Positions 12,581-24,660 of a stretch of 59,676 nt of DNA are shown here, one piece after another. A program made the translations under genes and the position numbers. This DNA is from Zygnema cylindricum (Eukaryota; Streptophyta; Zygnematophyceae; Zygnematales; Zygnemataceae), in contig JBBHKE010001302.1 of the NCBI GenBank assembly GCA_037447655.1, forward strand, positions 64,001 to 123,676. The letters run 5' to 3'. The notes under the pieces were generated by a model, which was not told the origin of the DNA, did not search any database, and worked only from the letters and a program-made list of their open reading frames with translations. Within the stretch, counting starts at the first letter, position 1; each line of letters begins with the position of its first letter.

Positions 12581-13080
12581 CTCGATCGTGCTCTTCTATT
12601 ATTTGTAAATAGAAATCTTGGCAACCCTTCCCCACCTCTCATGTCACCTTTCTACCACCAAAGTATCTCCACAGCCCTTCGATGCGCCCAAGCTCCGACC
12701 CTTATTTTCAAAGCACGGCGGGGAGCGTTGATCGTGGACTTCAAGACTTGTCAACGCACGAACCTGTGCATATGAATGATATTCCTACTTGTGAGCTTTA
12801 GTGTAATACAACCTTTGGCCACTTTTTTTTTTGAAGTGTACGAAGGATTGTCTAGAGGTAAAATAGCCCTGTAGTTGTTTCCGGTACTTTAAAGTTTCAT
12901 TTTTAAGTGTTGCTACACATTTTATGCTTATAATTTGTATGGATTTGCACATCTGACCTTTAGTGGTTGTCAAAATATAAAATTCCAATTATGATCCTCA
13001 AAGGTTAAGCCATGGGGCCTTTGGAAACAAATTATTCATATTAAAACATATTCTGATTAAAACTTCTAATGTTGTACGGT
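12581..13080. other. Unassigned, no gene seen
   Basis: Frames of 60-78 codons occur on both strands without recognisable content. This is the flank between a MITE and the pyrimidine-rich tract. Confidence 0.4.
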
Positions 13081-13084
13081 TCAT

Positions 13085-13296
13085 TCCCCAACCATGTCCC
13101 CCCTCTACTCCCCCCTTCTCCCTCTCCTTCTCTTTCATTGTCCCGCTCTCCTTTCCCTTTCTCTCTCTCTCTCTTTCCCTTAGCCTCTCTTTCCCTCTCC
13201 CTTTCCCCCTCTCTTCCCCCCCCCCCTCCCCCTCACCCTCTCCCTCCCCTTCCCTTACCCCCTGCCCCTCCCCCTTTCTCCCCACTGCTCTCTCCA

Positions 13297-13336
<40 letters not shown>

Positions 13337-13380
13337 CCACCACCTTTTTCCCCCCTCTCCCTCTATTCCTCCCTCCTTCC
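13085..13380. repeat. C/T-rich tract with a 38-base poly-C run (13298-13335)
   Basis: The plus strand is almost pure pyrimidine for about 300 bases and includes an uninterrupted run of 38 cytosines. Long frames on both strands (proline/serine-rich or glycine/arginine/glutamate-rich) are products of low complexity. The true length of the C-run is likely uncertain in the assembly. Confidence 0.9.
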
Positions 13381-14484
13381 AAGAGCCATGACAAGAGCAA
13401 GAGACATTCAAACGAAATGTGTTGGTGGTCCAGTTTGTTATTCGAACTACTTCACTTTCCCCATGTTGCCCAACTTGTGCAAAAGTGGTCCAATCAACGG
13501 GGACCAACCACACTTTTCCACACTATATATGGCAATGCATATATTGCCACACTACCACTTGGTCGGTGGTAAGCATCGCCATCTAGTGCCAAATTTCTCA
13601 AAAATCCAAAAGGAGGGTTCTGAAATAAGACAAACTCAACAGTGATCTATTCGTGTAGCACGACTCCAATTTATCGAATACCGGTATAGGGGAGCATGTT
13701 CATTTCGTATATTAATACAATAATGTTTGTTGGTTCCATCAGCAACGGACCGTCAACTATATAACTTGATTGGAGAGATGAAAATTATTTTACTGGTTTT
13801 TATTGGGTCAAAGAAACAATCACTTTTCATAAAGTGATTAACTCTAATAGCGATGGGCTAGGCTCAGAAATAGTAAAGCAATCTGTAGATTATGCTCTAG
13901 ACCACTTGTTTATGCCCACACACTGCAAACAAACGCTACAACAAGAAAGACCCAATGCAGGATGGAAAATTATTCAAATCAACAAGGAGATGAATGTACA
14001 GGCCTCCTACATTGCTTCAAAATCCCCCAATTTTTCCACCTCACTATTACGCAATAATGCAACGATACCTCCTCGATCACAGAAAAAACTTTACTGAGTG
14101 CATTGAAGTGAAATTGGGGCAGGAATGAGGCAGATGCACAAAAAACGGCTAAAAAGCATAAAAACCGATTCTCAAATTAAAGAATACGTGCAGACTTCTG
14201 TATTTCCTGTGTATTTATGTTCTTTTTGTACGTTTTCTGTACTTTCTGTATGTTTAAGTGGGTCAAACATTCTTCCACTTTCCTGTTTCACATTGTCGGT
14301 CGTCCACCTCGCAAAGCATCATCTTCCTGTTTTATTATGTCTTCCCGTTTTTTCAAAAACTGCAGATAAAAAAACCAAGAAGAACCCACAGTGAAGATGA
14401 CAACCTCCCGCCAACCAGAGATCTTCGCTTGACAACATCTATACAATGATTTTACAATGCTTTCAGACTCCTTTTTATGAAAAA
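13381..14484. other. Unassigned, with one orphan MITE end
   Basis: A right-type family end (aactctaatagcgat) lies at about 13838-13853 without a clear partner. Frames up to 89 codons have no recognisable domain. Confidence 0.4.
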
Positions 14485-14703
14485 TACACCATGTATTGCT
14501 ATTAGCATTAATGTTATTTTCGCCACTTCAATCAACTTCTCTCGGTGCACACATGCCCAAATTTCATTGGGAGACCGTCAATCGGAAGGTAACTTTTCCT
14601 TCTCGTCACAACAGACAGATTTACAATCTGACAAAATGTGCACAGTGAAAAATGGGTTCGAAGGGCGAAAGAAACATGAACTCTAATTGCAATATACAGT
14701 GTA
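14485..14703. mobile_element. MITE of the CACCGTGAATCGC family
   Basis: The left end TACACCATGTATTGCTATTA and right end TAATTGCAATATACAGTGTA are TA-flanked and imperfectly inverted. The interior keeps the family words cgccactt, cacacatg and aatcggaaggtaa. Confidence 0.7.
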
Positions 14704-15003
14704 GCTATATTTTTCTAAGACCAACACACCCAAGATTTGATGTCAAATTAGACATTGTAGCAAAACACCGAACAACGCTGATGACCCAAACATGTGGGCA
14801 AATCATTTGCTCTTATTTATGATGTCCTAAAATTGAAAATTGCCAAAGTAAAGATGCCAACTAGATTCAATCAAACTTAAAAGACTTTCCCACATTCCTT
14901 CACCCTTGGACTTATTTATAACTCGCTTAGCTTGGTAATGAAGTTATTTGACTTCCAAGCATGAAATGCCATTTTCACAAGCTGAATTAAAAAAAAAGTG
15001 AAA

Positions 15004-17882
15004 CTAAGAGATATGAACTTCCCATTTGTTCACCTTGTCAAGAGCTGCCTGGACAGCATCCCTTCCACCCACCAGTAATCGGGCAATCTGGACCACAGAT
15101 CAAAGCTCCAATATAGGTAAGACTCAAAGTGCAATAAAGAACATGACAAGCTCATAAAGCAACAGAAAAATCATACAATATCTTCGTTCCCCAATGAACT
15201 CAACTTTAAGTTATCAACGGCCCTCGCTTACTCTAGTAAAGATATTAGTGCGATGTTTCACTAGTTTTTACAGACGAAAGGAAAGGGCGTTTTATGATGG
15301 CAGAAGACACAACAACATCCCGTTTTCATACTTCCCGCCCTCTCCCCCCTCCCGGTTTGACCATTTCTTCCTAGCCTTGGGCAAGTTTTCCCACCAGTTC
15401 TGGGTCTTTTTCAAACCGCGCTGCTTCGAATTCTTGCCTCGCGCTACTGCGAATCAAATCTCGCCTGCCATTATAATCTCAAAAATCTTAAGTCCATGGT
15501 TTCCTCTACTTGTAAGTCATAGAAAAAAAACAAAAAAGAAAAAAGAAAACGGAAGGTCTGTTACCTACTACCAGAAACACAGTTAAGGCAGCAGATAGGC
15601 CATATAAGCACTGTAACAAAATGGTGAAATTAATATAATACAGCTTATCTGATCAAAATACAAGCCATGTCATTTAAATTTCAGACTTAAAACCTGACTT
15701 TATAATCCACGTTGAAAGGTTTCGGAAGAGTTTTGTTTAGCTGAGTGTCTAGACAAAATAGGCTCAAGACAATCTGAAAAATAACCTGAAAGGAGACAAA
15801 CGGGTAGAAATAGCTTATGCACTGTCTTGGAATTGGAGCCGTGAGTTGAACGAAAAGATTAATTCACGCTAGTTGAGGCATTAAACACGGCATGATACTT
15901 GTTACAACTAGGGTGGACGACGAAACAGGGAATGATGTTTAGTTTTGAAACAGAACCAATTGTATCGGGTCATAAGGTTCTTGACGCACTTCCTGCCCTG
16001 GTGACTATGATGGGTTGGATGATATTCCAGTTGGTGGAGAGTCCGTTAAGGAGACCTCACCAGACCACTCCTTGCTCATTGCGCCAAACAAAGAGCCGAG
16101 ATGTTCGCAGCACTTGCCGATACCTGCACACATATACACATCCACACTTATGAACTCGGGAGTGGTTCAATAATTATTTGATCGCATTTTAGACATTGAA
16201 CTTGTTTTGGATAATCCTAACAGGATTTGAACCGCAATCTACAAAATTTCTGATAATTTGAACAGCAGTAGAGGTGATTAGATTCGAACTGTGTTGGACT
16301 CATGCTGGAATCTTTAACATTGGTAGCAAATTTCACTGGTACGTTGAACAATTCTGTGTACTTTTATGTTTTGAACTATTGGTGACAAACAACATTAAAA
16401 CAGTTCAACTAAGCAAAATCTAATTTGTTTTCAGATCATTGGGGTGGATGTTACAGTACACACATCATCATCTCTACCCCAATTTCCTGTGTTCAGTCAT
16501 TTGAAAACGAAAATTTGGAGACTACACCGTGAATCGTTATTAGAGTAAAGAAATTATTAGAGTGGGGTTTTTTAAATTAGTGTTATTAATTCAAATTCGA
16601 TTCCAAATAACGCGTCTGTTTTTTAACTGTTTAAATAATTAGCGTTAAGAAAAGTACAGTGAGTGATATTAATACGATTTTAGGGTCAAGGGCTAGAATT
16701 TCGGGGCACAAATGTAGTGTTATCAACACCAATAACGATACACGATGTACTCTTCTTGTGCATCTTCCCACTATGTTCAAAAAGATTGAAACCTTTGTTC
16801 ACAGAGTGTGATTTGTGGTAACTTGTCAATCTCTCATAACAGACATGGGCAAATCCGCTTAATTGATTCGTCATTAGTTCACTCTTAAAAAAGTTAATTA
16901 CTCAGTGCACAAAATTACAGCTAAGAGTTGGCATAAATTTAGACTTTGAATGCTCAAAAGAATGTCCTCACTCCTTATAATCTCTCTGGACGAATTTCTA
17001 AGAGGCATCAAAGACAACAAAACGTGCAATAGGGTTGCTTGTAAATGTTCCAGTTTCAAAAAACAAAATAATGGGCAAGTATATTCAAGCTTTTCTAATG
17101 TAGTGCCGACTTAAATTGAATAGCCCTCTACAAGTAGGCCATGGTGATTTTGTGCCAGTGATAGATGTATCAGAACCACAAACTCTGGAGATCAAACAAG
17201 ATCTCAACTTGTACTCTATGCACTAAAACAACAGATATCAATTTAGTGTATTTGCTGAAGAAAGAGCTGCATATTTTTTATATTTGAAAGATAAAAAGCA
17301 CGCCAGTTTATTAAAAGACTGAGAGTCCATCGCAGGGAAAGAGGACTAGAAACAGAATTTAAGAACCGCCAAAAGCTTACAAAGCCAGTGAACTCAGTAC
17401 AACGGTTAATCAGGTTCTATGGCAGCCTTCAAGCTGTCACAACTTCATTTCTAATTTGAGAAACAATTACACACTTGGTAATCTTCAGTGTGAAAAGACT
17501 TGAGTTTTGAAGACTACTTGAGTTTTGATTATGTCAGCATATGTGGCCTTGCCATACCCCTTCAGTGTATCCAGGACATCACTTACAGTGAAATAGCCTC
17601 CCTTCTGGTACTTGTCAGCCTGCGAGAAGATACTTCTGAAGACTCCTCCCTCGGCTTTACTAAATGTCGCTCAATGAGATCCGCAACTTCACCGTCTTCA
17701 GAGCTCATCCTTAGATTTCGTCTTGCTTGCCAGTTCTCAAATCTGGTTCCAAAAAGAGTAACGGCTTTACTAATAGAGGAGTCAAAACCAGACAAGCCCG
17801 CACATGGAAACACCGTTTGTTCACATCCACACATGCTTCTTTGAAAAACCGATCGCCAACAAACAACTGCTACGTTCTGCAT
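15004..17882 (-). CDS. LYR-motif (Complex1_LYR-like) protein, 4 exons
   Basis: Proposed exons, in transcription order: 17882-17587, 16123-16061, 15464-15395 and 15087-15004. All introns are GT..AG with matching phases (2, 2, 0), giving 170 residues and a TAG stop. The L-Y-R tripeptide (99-101) is created exactly across the first splice junction (REAISL then YRQVLRTSRLF). It is followed by the family's conserved Phe (132, in ARQEFEAARF) and a C-terminal helix (ARLLVGGRDAV). LYR proteins are small mitochondrial adaptors that bind acyl carrier protein and help Fe-S delivery or respiratory-complex assembly; which subfamily this is I cannot say. Residues 1-58 are rich in Arg/Ser/Cys and could be a presequence. 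A start at Met 59 (17708) would give a 112-residue protein nearer the usual size. Weak points: the third donor is GTGGGA and the last exon is short. Confidence 0.8.
16523..16749. mobile_element. MITE of the CACCGTGAATCGC family, intronic
   Basis: The left end is TACACCGTGAATCGTTATTA and the right end is AATAACGATACACGATGTA, both TA-flanked; length is 227 bp. It sits inside intron 1 of the LYR-motif gene. The interior is AT-rich and unlike the ~200-bp subfamily, closer to the AT-rich subfamily at 29071-29559. Confidence 0.7.
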
Positions 17883-18996
17883 GGCGAGGACCTTCAAAAG
17901 AAAAAAATAACCACAATTAGCATCAAGAAGAATTATCCAATAGACAGAGACCAATATCTAGTTTCAAAGTTCCCTTCGATTACCGCAGCTCACCCATAAT
18001 TTATCATATGCAAAACTAAGAACACATACATATAAAAACAAAAATTATCTTCAGCAAAAAGTATGCACATGAGTTAAAGTTTTTAAAAATGGGTGGATTT
18101 CTTAAATGGAAATATCTCAAAAAAAAACAATGCGAGTGAACTTTGATGTTATCTTTACTGTCTTTACAAACCAAATATTTCTCCGACCAATTACGATGTC
18201 ATTATTAAGATCGTTGTTACATCTCAATGAAAATTCATTCCACATACAAACCGTCCACAAACTTCCAAACGAAAAAAGACAAACTGATCTAGACTACATA
18301 CTAGAGGAAAAAAGCAAAAAAACGATTTTGCCGAGAAACAAACAACATAGTCCAGATTAGGAAAGTCCGAAGGTTTCAAAGCAATCCACACTAAACTTAA
18401 TTTCTTCCCCATTTTTCTTTCCAGCTTTCAATTTGAGCTATTCATTTTTTTTTTTTTTTAAAGCTATTCATAGGTTTCTTTTTTCTGCTCGCATTGTTAA
18501 TCATTTCAAGTTTTTGCAACCCCACATTGAAGATAACCCTCAGCGTTATATTCCGTCGATGAATTTGGCATAATTTTCTTCTAAAGGCTACAAACAGACA
18601 AAATCTGGAAAAACAGGACTAGAACAGGCATAAGGCTCTAAAAACAATCAAGGGAAGCAGAGGAGGAAAAGAATAACACAGTAGACCAGCATAATCCAGC
18701 AGGTAAGGGAAAGAAAAGAACAGGCAAAATCATAACACACTCAAGAGTGAATAAAGATTTGGAATAAGAAAGGAGTGGTAGGAAACTGGGAGAAGATTAT
18801 TTACGTAGTGATTCAGGAAAGAAGGAAGAGGATGAACAGTGGGATTAGGTCAAAAAAATTGCTAGACAGGGAATCATTTCCTAAAGAAAAGGGAGGCAGC
18901 AAGGTGAATAATGCATATATGAAAGTACTGTAGCGTACGGTATAATATACTGGTCAGTACAGAAGTAAGTTACAAACTTACAACCATACGCTCACC
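17883..18996. other. Upstream of the LYR-motif gene; no further gene seen
   Basis: This should hold the 5' UTR and promoter of the minus-strand LYR gene. Frames up to 84 codons are unrecognised and overlap on both strands. From about 18950 the GTAC-rich repetitive character resumes. Confidence 0.4.
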
Positions 18997-19711
18997 TAAG
19001 GGTAACATTCCATTATACGAAGTGGGGTTCGTTACTGGACGCCGTACTTTTTAGTACAGTGCCGTACATAGTCGTACCCTAAAAAAATTGTTTTCAAATG
19101 AAACATCGTTACTGGAAAGCTGTCGGGAAGCTCCAATGATGTAGGCGTAATTCTTGACCGTTGGATGTTTCACTTTTAGAGATCCACGAAGCAATCGCGC
19201 ACATCATCCAGTGGAGGAGAGTTGGGGCCTGCGAGGGACTGCCATTAATTACCATTGGTACACGTGAAAAAGCAAAATAATATCTACTTTAGAACAAGCG
19301 ATCACAGGTGTGCACGTCGTACAGGCCATGTGCCGCCTGCCACGCTGAATGCAGGTCAGGTTGAATATATCCTCGCACGCTCCGTCTGACATCCACCGAC
19401 ATTCAAAGCTTGCCGCGACCTTCAAAGTTTGCCTCGTCCTTTTGCAATTCCGTTTGAAAATTTAGATTTCCATTTTCAAAATCAAAATATGGCCGAAAAT
19501 TTTATGTACGAATCATTAACTACCTCCGGTCGTACAGATATTTCGTACAGATATTCCATTTGTAGATTGTTTTAAGATTTTTAGAATCTGAACTCTAACC
19601 TATATGGCGCCAATCATAATTGAGGAAGGTTTGTTACTGGCCCGACATAATGGAGCTGTCAGTAGACTTGTCCGTACATTACTGGGACCGCCTAATGGAA
19701 TGTTACCCTAA
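18997..19711. mobile_element. 709-bp PIF/Harbinger-like (Tourist-type) non-autonomous element
   Basis: Terminal inverted repeats GGGTAACATTCCATTA are identical at both ends (19000-19015 and 19693-19708). Each is flanked by TAA (18997-18999 and 19709-19711), a 3-bp duplication of the TWA type used by PIF/Harbinger elements. No transposase frame is present, so the element would have depended on an autonomous copy elsewhere. The interior is rich in GTAC words. Confidence 0.8.
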
Positions 19712-19915
19712 GGGCATGGTTACATGAAACGAAAAGTGAGGATTAATACAGAATTTTGTACTTGTCCGTACCAGGCCGTATTGTATTTTCGTGAGTTTCT
19801 TGAAAACAACATTACAGAAAATAAGATTACGATTCTCAAGTATCTAGAAGACATCGACCGTCCGATTACATTTGGTCTTCATCTGCAAGCAATCTCCATA
19901 CTCCTCAGTATTGGT

Positions 19916-19939
19916 AACCCACCTCGCGGGAGGTGGGTT
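19916..19939. repeat. Conserved perfect hairpin, copy 2
   Basis: Arms AACCCACCTC and GAGGTGGGTT surround a 4-base loop, matching the hairpin at 10021-10045. The loops differ (GCGG here, GAG there) while the stem is kept. Confidence 0.7.
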
Positions 19940-20173
19940 CTCAATTCGCACCCTGGACGATAAACACGTGCATCGATGAAAAATGAAAATTTTCACACGC
20001 CCCCAAAGTCAAGTGCCTTCGGACAAGGTGACCGTAAAATCTTTGCCGAAAAGAATTACGGTTTTTTCCTGAAAGTCAACAGAGTGAAGGAGATCTCTAG
20101 GTACATTGACGCGGTACACTTGCAAAGTACACGTACGTGCAAGTACGGATTTCCATACGAAAATTGGTCGATT

Positions 20174-20795
20174 TTGCGTGGTTCACACTTGAAAAAGGGG
20201 AAAACGGTATGGTATGAAAACGGTACGTTTTTTTGTCAGCCGTGAACTGGCACGTGACGCTAGCCTACGTCAACTAGCGTGTCGTGATAGGAGCCACTTG
20301 TCCGTACGAAAAATAAACGCTTTGCGGACATGATATATACGAATCCTTCCAAACCAATATGTAGTGCCACGCAAGCATTTGTACAGACCGAAAATAATCA
20401 CGAAGGAACTTTGTACATGCCTTTTTTTTCCATCGGTGTTTTTTTTTTTTTTACATTACGTGCTCTCTTATGTGATTGGTCCTCTAGTTTGTTCATAAGT
20501 TTGCGAGGGAATGAATTCTTGTACGGTTCACGTCCGTGCGCTTCGTTTTCGAAATTCTTCAAAAACAAAAAAGTGCACTCCGAACATGATGTCAGATGGC
20601 GGATAGCAGTTGCCGTCTGCTTTACGCAGCTGTCGAGTTTTGACGCATACAACTGCATCTTTTGTCCGCCGCTATGCTGCAAAACGGTCGAAACCAATCG
20701 CCCCAACGCGTTTTTTGTCATTTTATAAAATTTGGCATACGGATCCCAAAATTTATGACATCGTTTTCCCAATTTTCCAAGTGTGAACCACGCAA
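20174..20795. mobile_element. 622-bp terminal-inverted-repeat element
   Basis: The left arm TTGCGTGGTTCACACTTG is matched perfectly in inverse at 20778-20795, and similarity extends to about 35 bp with a few mismatches. Overlapping frames of about 130 codons on opposite strands inside it have no recognisable domain. A near-terminal GACGCTAG/CTAGCG palindrome lies at about 20255-20285. A target-site duplication was not evident. Confidence 0.65.
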
Positions 20796-20937
20796 TAGCT
20801 CTAGTCGGTAAACTCCTAACGACGTCACCTGTCCTCCTTGGTCAACAACTCTCCTTAATTCAAAAGGCAATGGGCTCGTCAATGGGTTGGTCAAAGACAT
20901 CTTTCACTTTTTAAAAAAAAATCAGCAACATCTGCTT

Positions 20938-21480
20938 AGAATAATAGTCGCGGGCGACCCGGTGCTTTGCCCTTTGGTTGCCTAAGGGCCTTTCGTTTTT
21001 GTGCAGTAACATGTGTAATGCGATAGTCCTGTAACACTTATGTACAAACATTTTACGTGACGCTGTCACTGTAATTATGGTTCTGCACGGTACTATACTG
21101 AATCTTGCAACTTTTTGGCCCTCCGGGGTGCCGAAGACGTCCGCGACCGCTCGTTTAGGGTTTATTTTTTCGGTTTTTTTTTTTTTTATTAAAAAAACAA
21201 CCCAAACCCCAAAACCCTATTTCTCGTACCCGCTCCCTAGAGGTGTCGAATGTCGGCGCGAGGTGCCGCGAGGTGCCGAAGGTCCCACACTTGTATGGGG
21301 GCTTGTTCGATACCCTTACTGTATGAATTTTGAGAAAACAACGTGGCATGGTGTGACGCGATAGCACTAGTCGCTCTGACAGTTGCGTTTGGGAATCCAA
21401 ACTTCAAGCCAAAATGAAAAGTACGATACTGTATATTATAGGGCCGACATTTGTTTCTCGACAGTTTGGCGTGATGTGAT
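20938..21480. repeat. Dispersed repeat, copy 1 (related to 31852-32120)
   Basis: It starts aatagtcgcgggcgacccgg with tgctttgccctttggttgcc. The same start appears at 31852. Further in, 'acgtggc..tggtgtgacg.gatagcac' and 'aaaatgaaaagta' recur in the same order, so the two are diverged copies of one element of unknown class. Confidence 0.65.
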
Positions 21481-21600
21481 CTAACATCGACGGCACTTTT
21501 TGCGGTTTCCAAACGATACATTTTGTTGGCGGTACAACAACATGTATCGTTAAGGGTGTACTGCGGAAGTTACTCGTCCGGTTTCGAAACATTACATTGT
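21471..21600. repeat. Dispersed repeat, copy 1 (related to 53770-53950)
   Basis: The words ctttttgcggtttccaaacg, tggcggtac and tgtatcgttaagggtgtact recur in order at 53770-53950, so these are two diverged copies of a non-coding repeat. Confidence 0.6.
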
Positions 21601-21623
21601 GTCGGCGGTACGAAAATGTATTA

Positions 21624-21718
21624 TTAACGTCCTACTTTGGAAGTTTGACGTTTCGTTCTACAATTGTCGGTTAACGTCCTACTTTGGAAGTTTGAAGTTT
21701 CGTACTACAATTGTCGGT
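21624..21718. repeat. 47-bp tandem duplication
   Basis: Two adjacent copies begin ttaacgtcctactttggaag and end acaattgtcgg; they differ at only a few positions. Confidence 0.85.
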
Positions 21719-22550
21719 TGGTAGATTGTCTTTCGGTCCTGTCCTTCTCTTGCTATCTTGTTCAAATTATTTTTCTTATTCTTCTTCAACGACTTCACCG
21801 TTGCTAATTTCTCCTCCATTTTTTTCATAAATTTCTTCTCCAAGTAAAACAATATAAGTGAAGTTGAATTGCTTCCATCATCACTTCATTAGCTTTATAT
21901 ATTATTACTTTTTGGTTGCCACTTTTACAATTTTATTTGCATTGCGGCCCTTTCTTTCTCTCTTTTTCATATGCAGCAGAGAAAAAACGTTTTTTTTTTT
22001 AGAATTGGTGGATTTTTCCTCGCATTTGTTAATTTATAAAGCTGAACAAGATATTTGTAGGCTCTTTGTTTCCTTGATTTAATTCCATAAACCCTTTTTA
22101 GTGCGAGCTGGAATCAGATACTTAGGACATAATGTGATAAAATTAAAGTTAGGAAAAGGTAATATTCAATATTAATAATAACAATATTTTTTATAATAAT
22201 AATAATGGCTGTTTTTTCTCACATAATTATGAGACCACTCTCACAGCAAAACTGTTTCTATGTAAATTCTAGTTTAGTTAACGAGAAAAAATTGAAACTG
22301 GAATCGGGACAAAACAAAGGAAGTAATCCAAAAAATGATTGTTTTAATTATTCTTTTTCTTTGCTTAATTCAAAAACATGTGGCGATTGATTGCAAATTG
22401 TAAATTGTTCGAAAAATAGAAGTGTAAGGTTGAAGGTAAGCTACAAGTTATTTCGATTTGCAGTTTTTTTTTTTTTTTTTTTGTTTTAGGCGTGAGGGAA
22501 GATAGCAATAGGATATTGAAAATTAATGTCAATGTTTACTGTTGTCCACA
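21719..22550. other. AT-rich sequence, no gene seen
   Basis: Several poly-T runs (for example around 21990 and 22465) and an AT-rich stretch near 22165-22205 lie here. Small frames (60-74 codons) are unrecognised. Confidence 0.4.
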
Positions 22551-22689
22551 CTATTGAATGTGATGCCATAAAAGGCTGAAAAGATTAATATGTCGAAATA
22601 TCAAGAAAAGCCAAAACAAGGAAAAACATTGAGATAAAAAGACAAGGAAGAAAGTAACGACAAACAAGGAAACAAGTGAGAGGTTTGTC

Positions 22690-23020
22690 GTTCAAGTGTC
22701 TTGATTTTTGATAATAATTTACAACGACACAAGAGAGTCTTATAGGAAGACGATGTAAGGGGTAGCCGCAAAAAGGCTCTAAAAGGTACATCAAGCCTAG
22801 AGCGTAACTTAGGAAGGTACATCTAGTTATGGTAAAAGGAAACTAAGACTAAAGAGATTCCTATGTAAGAATCATCAATTCTAATCAAGTTATGTACATT
22901 TCACTAATTAAAGCACAGAATGCTAAACCGAAGTTCAAGACTTATAGCGTAGCAAATAGAACTCTAAAAATAGTGTAGGAAACAACAAGTAGTGTAGAAT
23001 GCTTTAATTGTATTTCAACA
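22690..23020 (-). repeat. Presumed 3' LTR of the copia element
   Basis: It begins TGTTGAAATACAATTAAAGC directly after the polypurine tract. The far end is uncertain: leader sequence shared with the 27.6-kb region starts by about 22645, so the LTR must end before that. No second LTR is available to fix its length. Confidence 0.5.
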
Positions 23021-23033
23021 CCCCCCCTCCATT
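23021..23033 (-). promoter_or_regulatory. Polypurine tract of the copia element
   Basis: On the minus strand the sequence ATGGAGGGGGGGTG lies between the end of the RNase H frame and the LTR start. This is where plus-strand DNA synthesis is primed during reverse transcription. Confidence 0.7.
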
Positions 23034-23042
23034 AAAGCATGG

Positions 23043-24100
23043 TTAGTCACGAAGACCGGCATAATAAATGTGATGGTGAAATAAGGGACAAGGGAGAGGT
23101 TTGGTAAGAAAATCGGCAAGTTGAGATCCGGATGCACAATGAGAGAAGGAAACGGTGCCATCAAGAATTGTATCACGCGTAAAATGAAATTGTATATCAA
23201 TATGTTTCGTGCGTGTATGATGGATAGGATTTTTCATAAGAGCCAATGCCCCTTGAAAGTCACAAAAAATGGGGGTGGGAGAAGACGGAGGAAAAGAGAG
23301 ATCGGAAAGAAGGCGTCGGAACCAAATAGCTGATTTCGTGGCGGTAGTGCCGGCCATATATTCTCCCTTCGTTGAGGAAAGAGCAACCGTGTTTTGTTTG
23401 CGCAATGACCAAAAGACAAGACCACCACCTAAAGAAAAACATACACCGGAAATGGAACGACGATCGTCGAGTTGATTTCCCCAATCCGCATCGCATAATC
23501 CAATAATAGAAGTGCCCGGAGAGAAAGAAGGGGAGGAGTGCGAGGGAGGAGAAGTAAGGGAAAAAGTGAGGTGAAGATGTTTCGTTCCTTGGAGGTATCG
23601 AATGACACGTTTGGCGGCTTGGAGATGAGTTTGAGTGGCACAATCGAGAATTGAGACAAACGGCAATACATATATCCGGCCGTGTTCCAAGCATAGCATA
23701 TATCAATTTTCCAACAATCGACCGATAGAGTGAGTTTATATCTCCTTGGGCATTCCCATTGGAGGACTCTTTGGTGAGAGTGGTATTTGGATCAAGAGGG
23801 GTAGGCACCGAATCGCAATCGGACATTGCAAAATGCTCAATAAGATCAAGAATGTAGTGCTCTTGACTCATTTGCAAAATGCGTGCAGACCTTTGACGTA
23901 AAATAGTGATGCCTAAACAATAGTCAAGATCGCCTAAATCAGTCATAGGCCAATAGGATGAGAGAATGTCTTTTACCTGATTAATGGAGGACTTACTAAG
24001 ACCTGCGAAAATTAAATCATCTACGTAAATAACAATGATGATTAACTGGTCTCCTTTACCTCTAACATAAATCCTAGGATCAACACTGATTTCTTTAAAA
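23043..24100 (-). pseudogene. Copia RT C-terminus and RNase H
   Basis: The catalytic YVDDLIFAG motif is intact (about 24015-24040). The frame continues with DLGDLDYCLGI and the connecting YRSIVGKLIYA, then shifts at about 23700 into LCDADW, SSTKGEYMA and HTRTKHIDI, the RNase H signature order. RNase H removes the RNA strand during cDNA synthesis. One frameshift separates the two parts. Confidence 0.9.
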
Positions 24101-24102
24101 CC

Positions 24103-24660
24103 TTATTTAATTAATGCTGCGACAAGGGTTTGATGCCAAACTCTAGGTGCTTGCTTAAGACCATAAATCGACTTACGTAAATGAAAAACAAGGGTTTTGG
24201 TACCAGGGACTGTGTAACCAGGTGGTTGCTCCATGAAAATATCTTTTGCAAGACTACCATGAAGAAAAGCAGTTTTGACGTCAAGTTGCTGTAACTCCCA
24301 ATCATGAAGAGCTGCAAGGGACAAAATCGTACAGATGGAGTCAAACTTCGCGACAGGGGCAAAAGTCTCGTTGTAGTCAACGCCCTCTGTCTGTAAGTAT
24401 CCTTTAGCGACGAGGCGAGCTTTGTATCGGTCGATAGTACCATCTGCCAGCCTATTAATTTTAAAAACCCACTTGGAACCAATCGCACGACGATTTGGTG
24501 GGAGAGTACAAAGCGTCCACGTATTGTTCGTCATTAATGCGTTGTACTCCTGTGTAGCAGCAAGACGCCACTTGTCACCATCAGGACGTTTTAACGCGAC
24601 ATTTAAGGTGGGAGGATCTTTGACGTCGGCAAGGTTGGCGTGAGCAAGATTCTCGCGTTA
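24103..24660 (-). pseudogene. Copia reverse transcriptase, N-terminal half
   Basis: Typical blocks are IGSKWVFKI, YKARLVAKGY, LDVKTAFLHG and SIYGLKQAPRVW. A TAA at about 24103 breaks the frame just before the YVDD segment, and another stop near 24660 breaks it upstream. Confidence 0.92.

Noticed and set aside
12998-13572. Long Pro/Ser-rich and Gly/Arg/Glu-rich frames on both strands
   Set aside because: Product of a C/T-rich tract; no domain, and both strands are open for the same reason.
20330-20772. Overlapping ~130-codon frames on both strands
   Set aside because: They lie inside a terminal-inverted-repeat element and contain poly-T-derived Phe/Lys runs; neither resembles a transposase.
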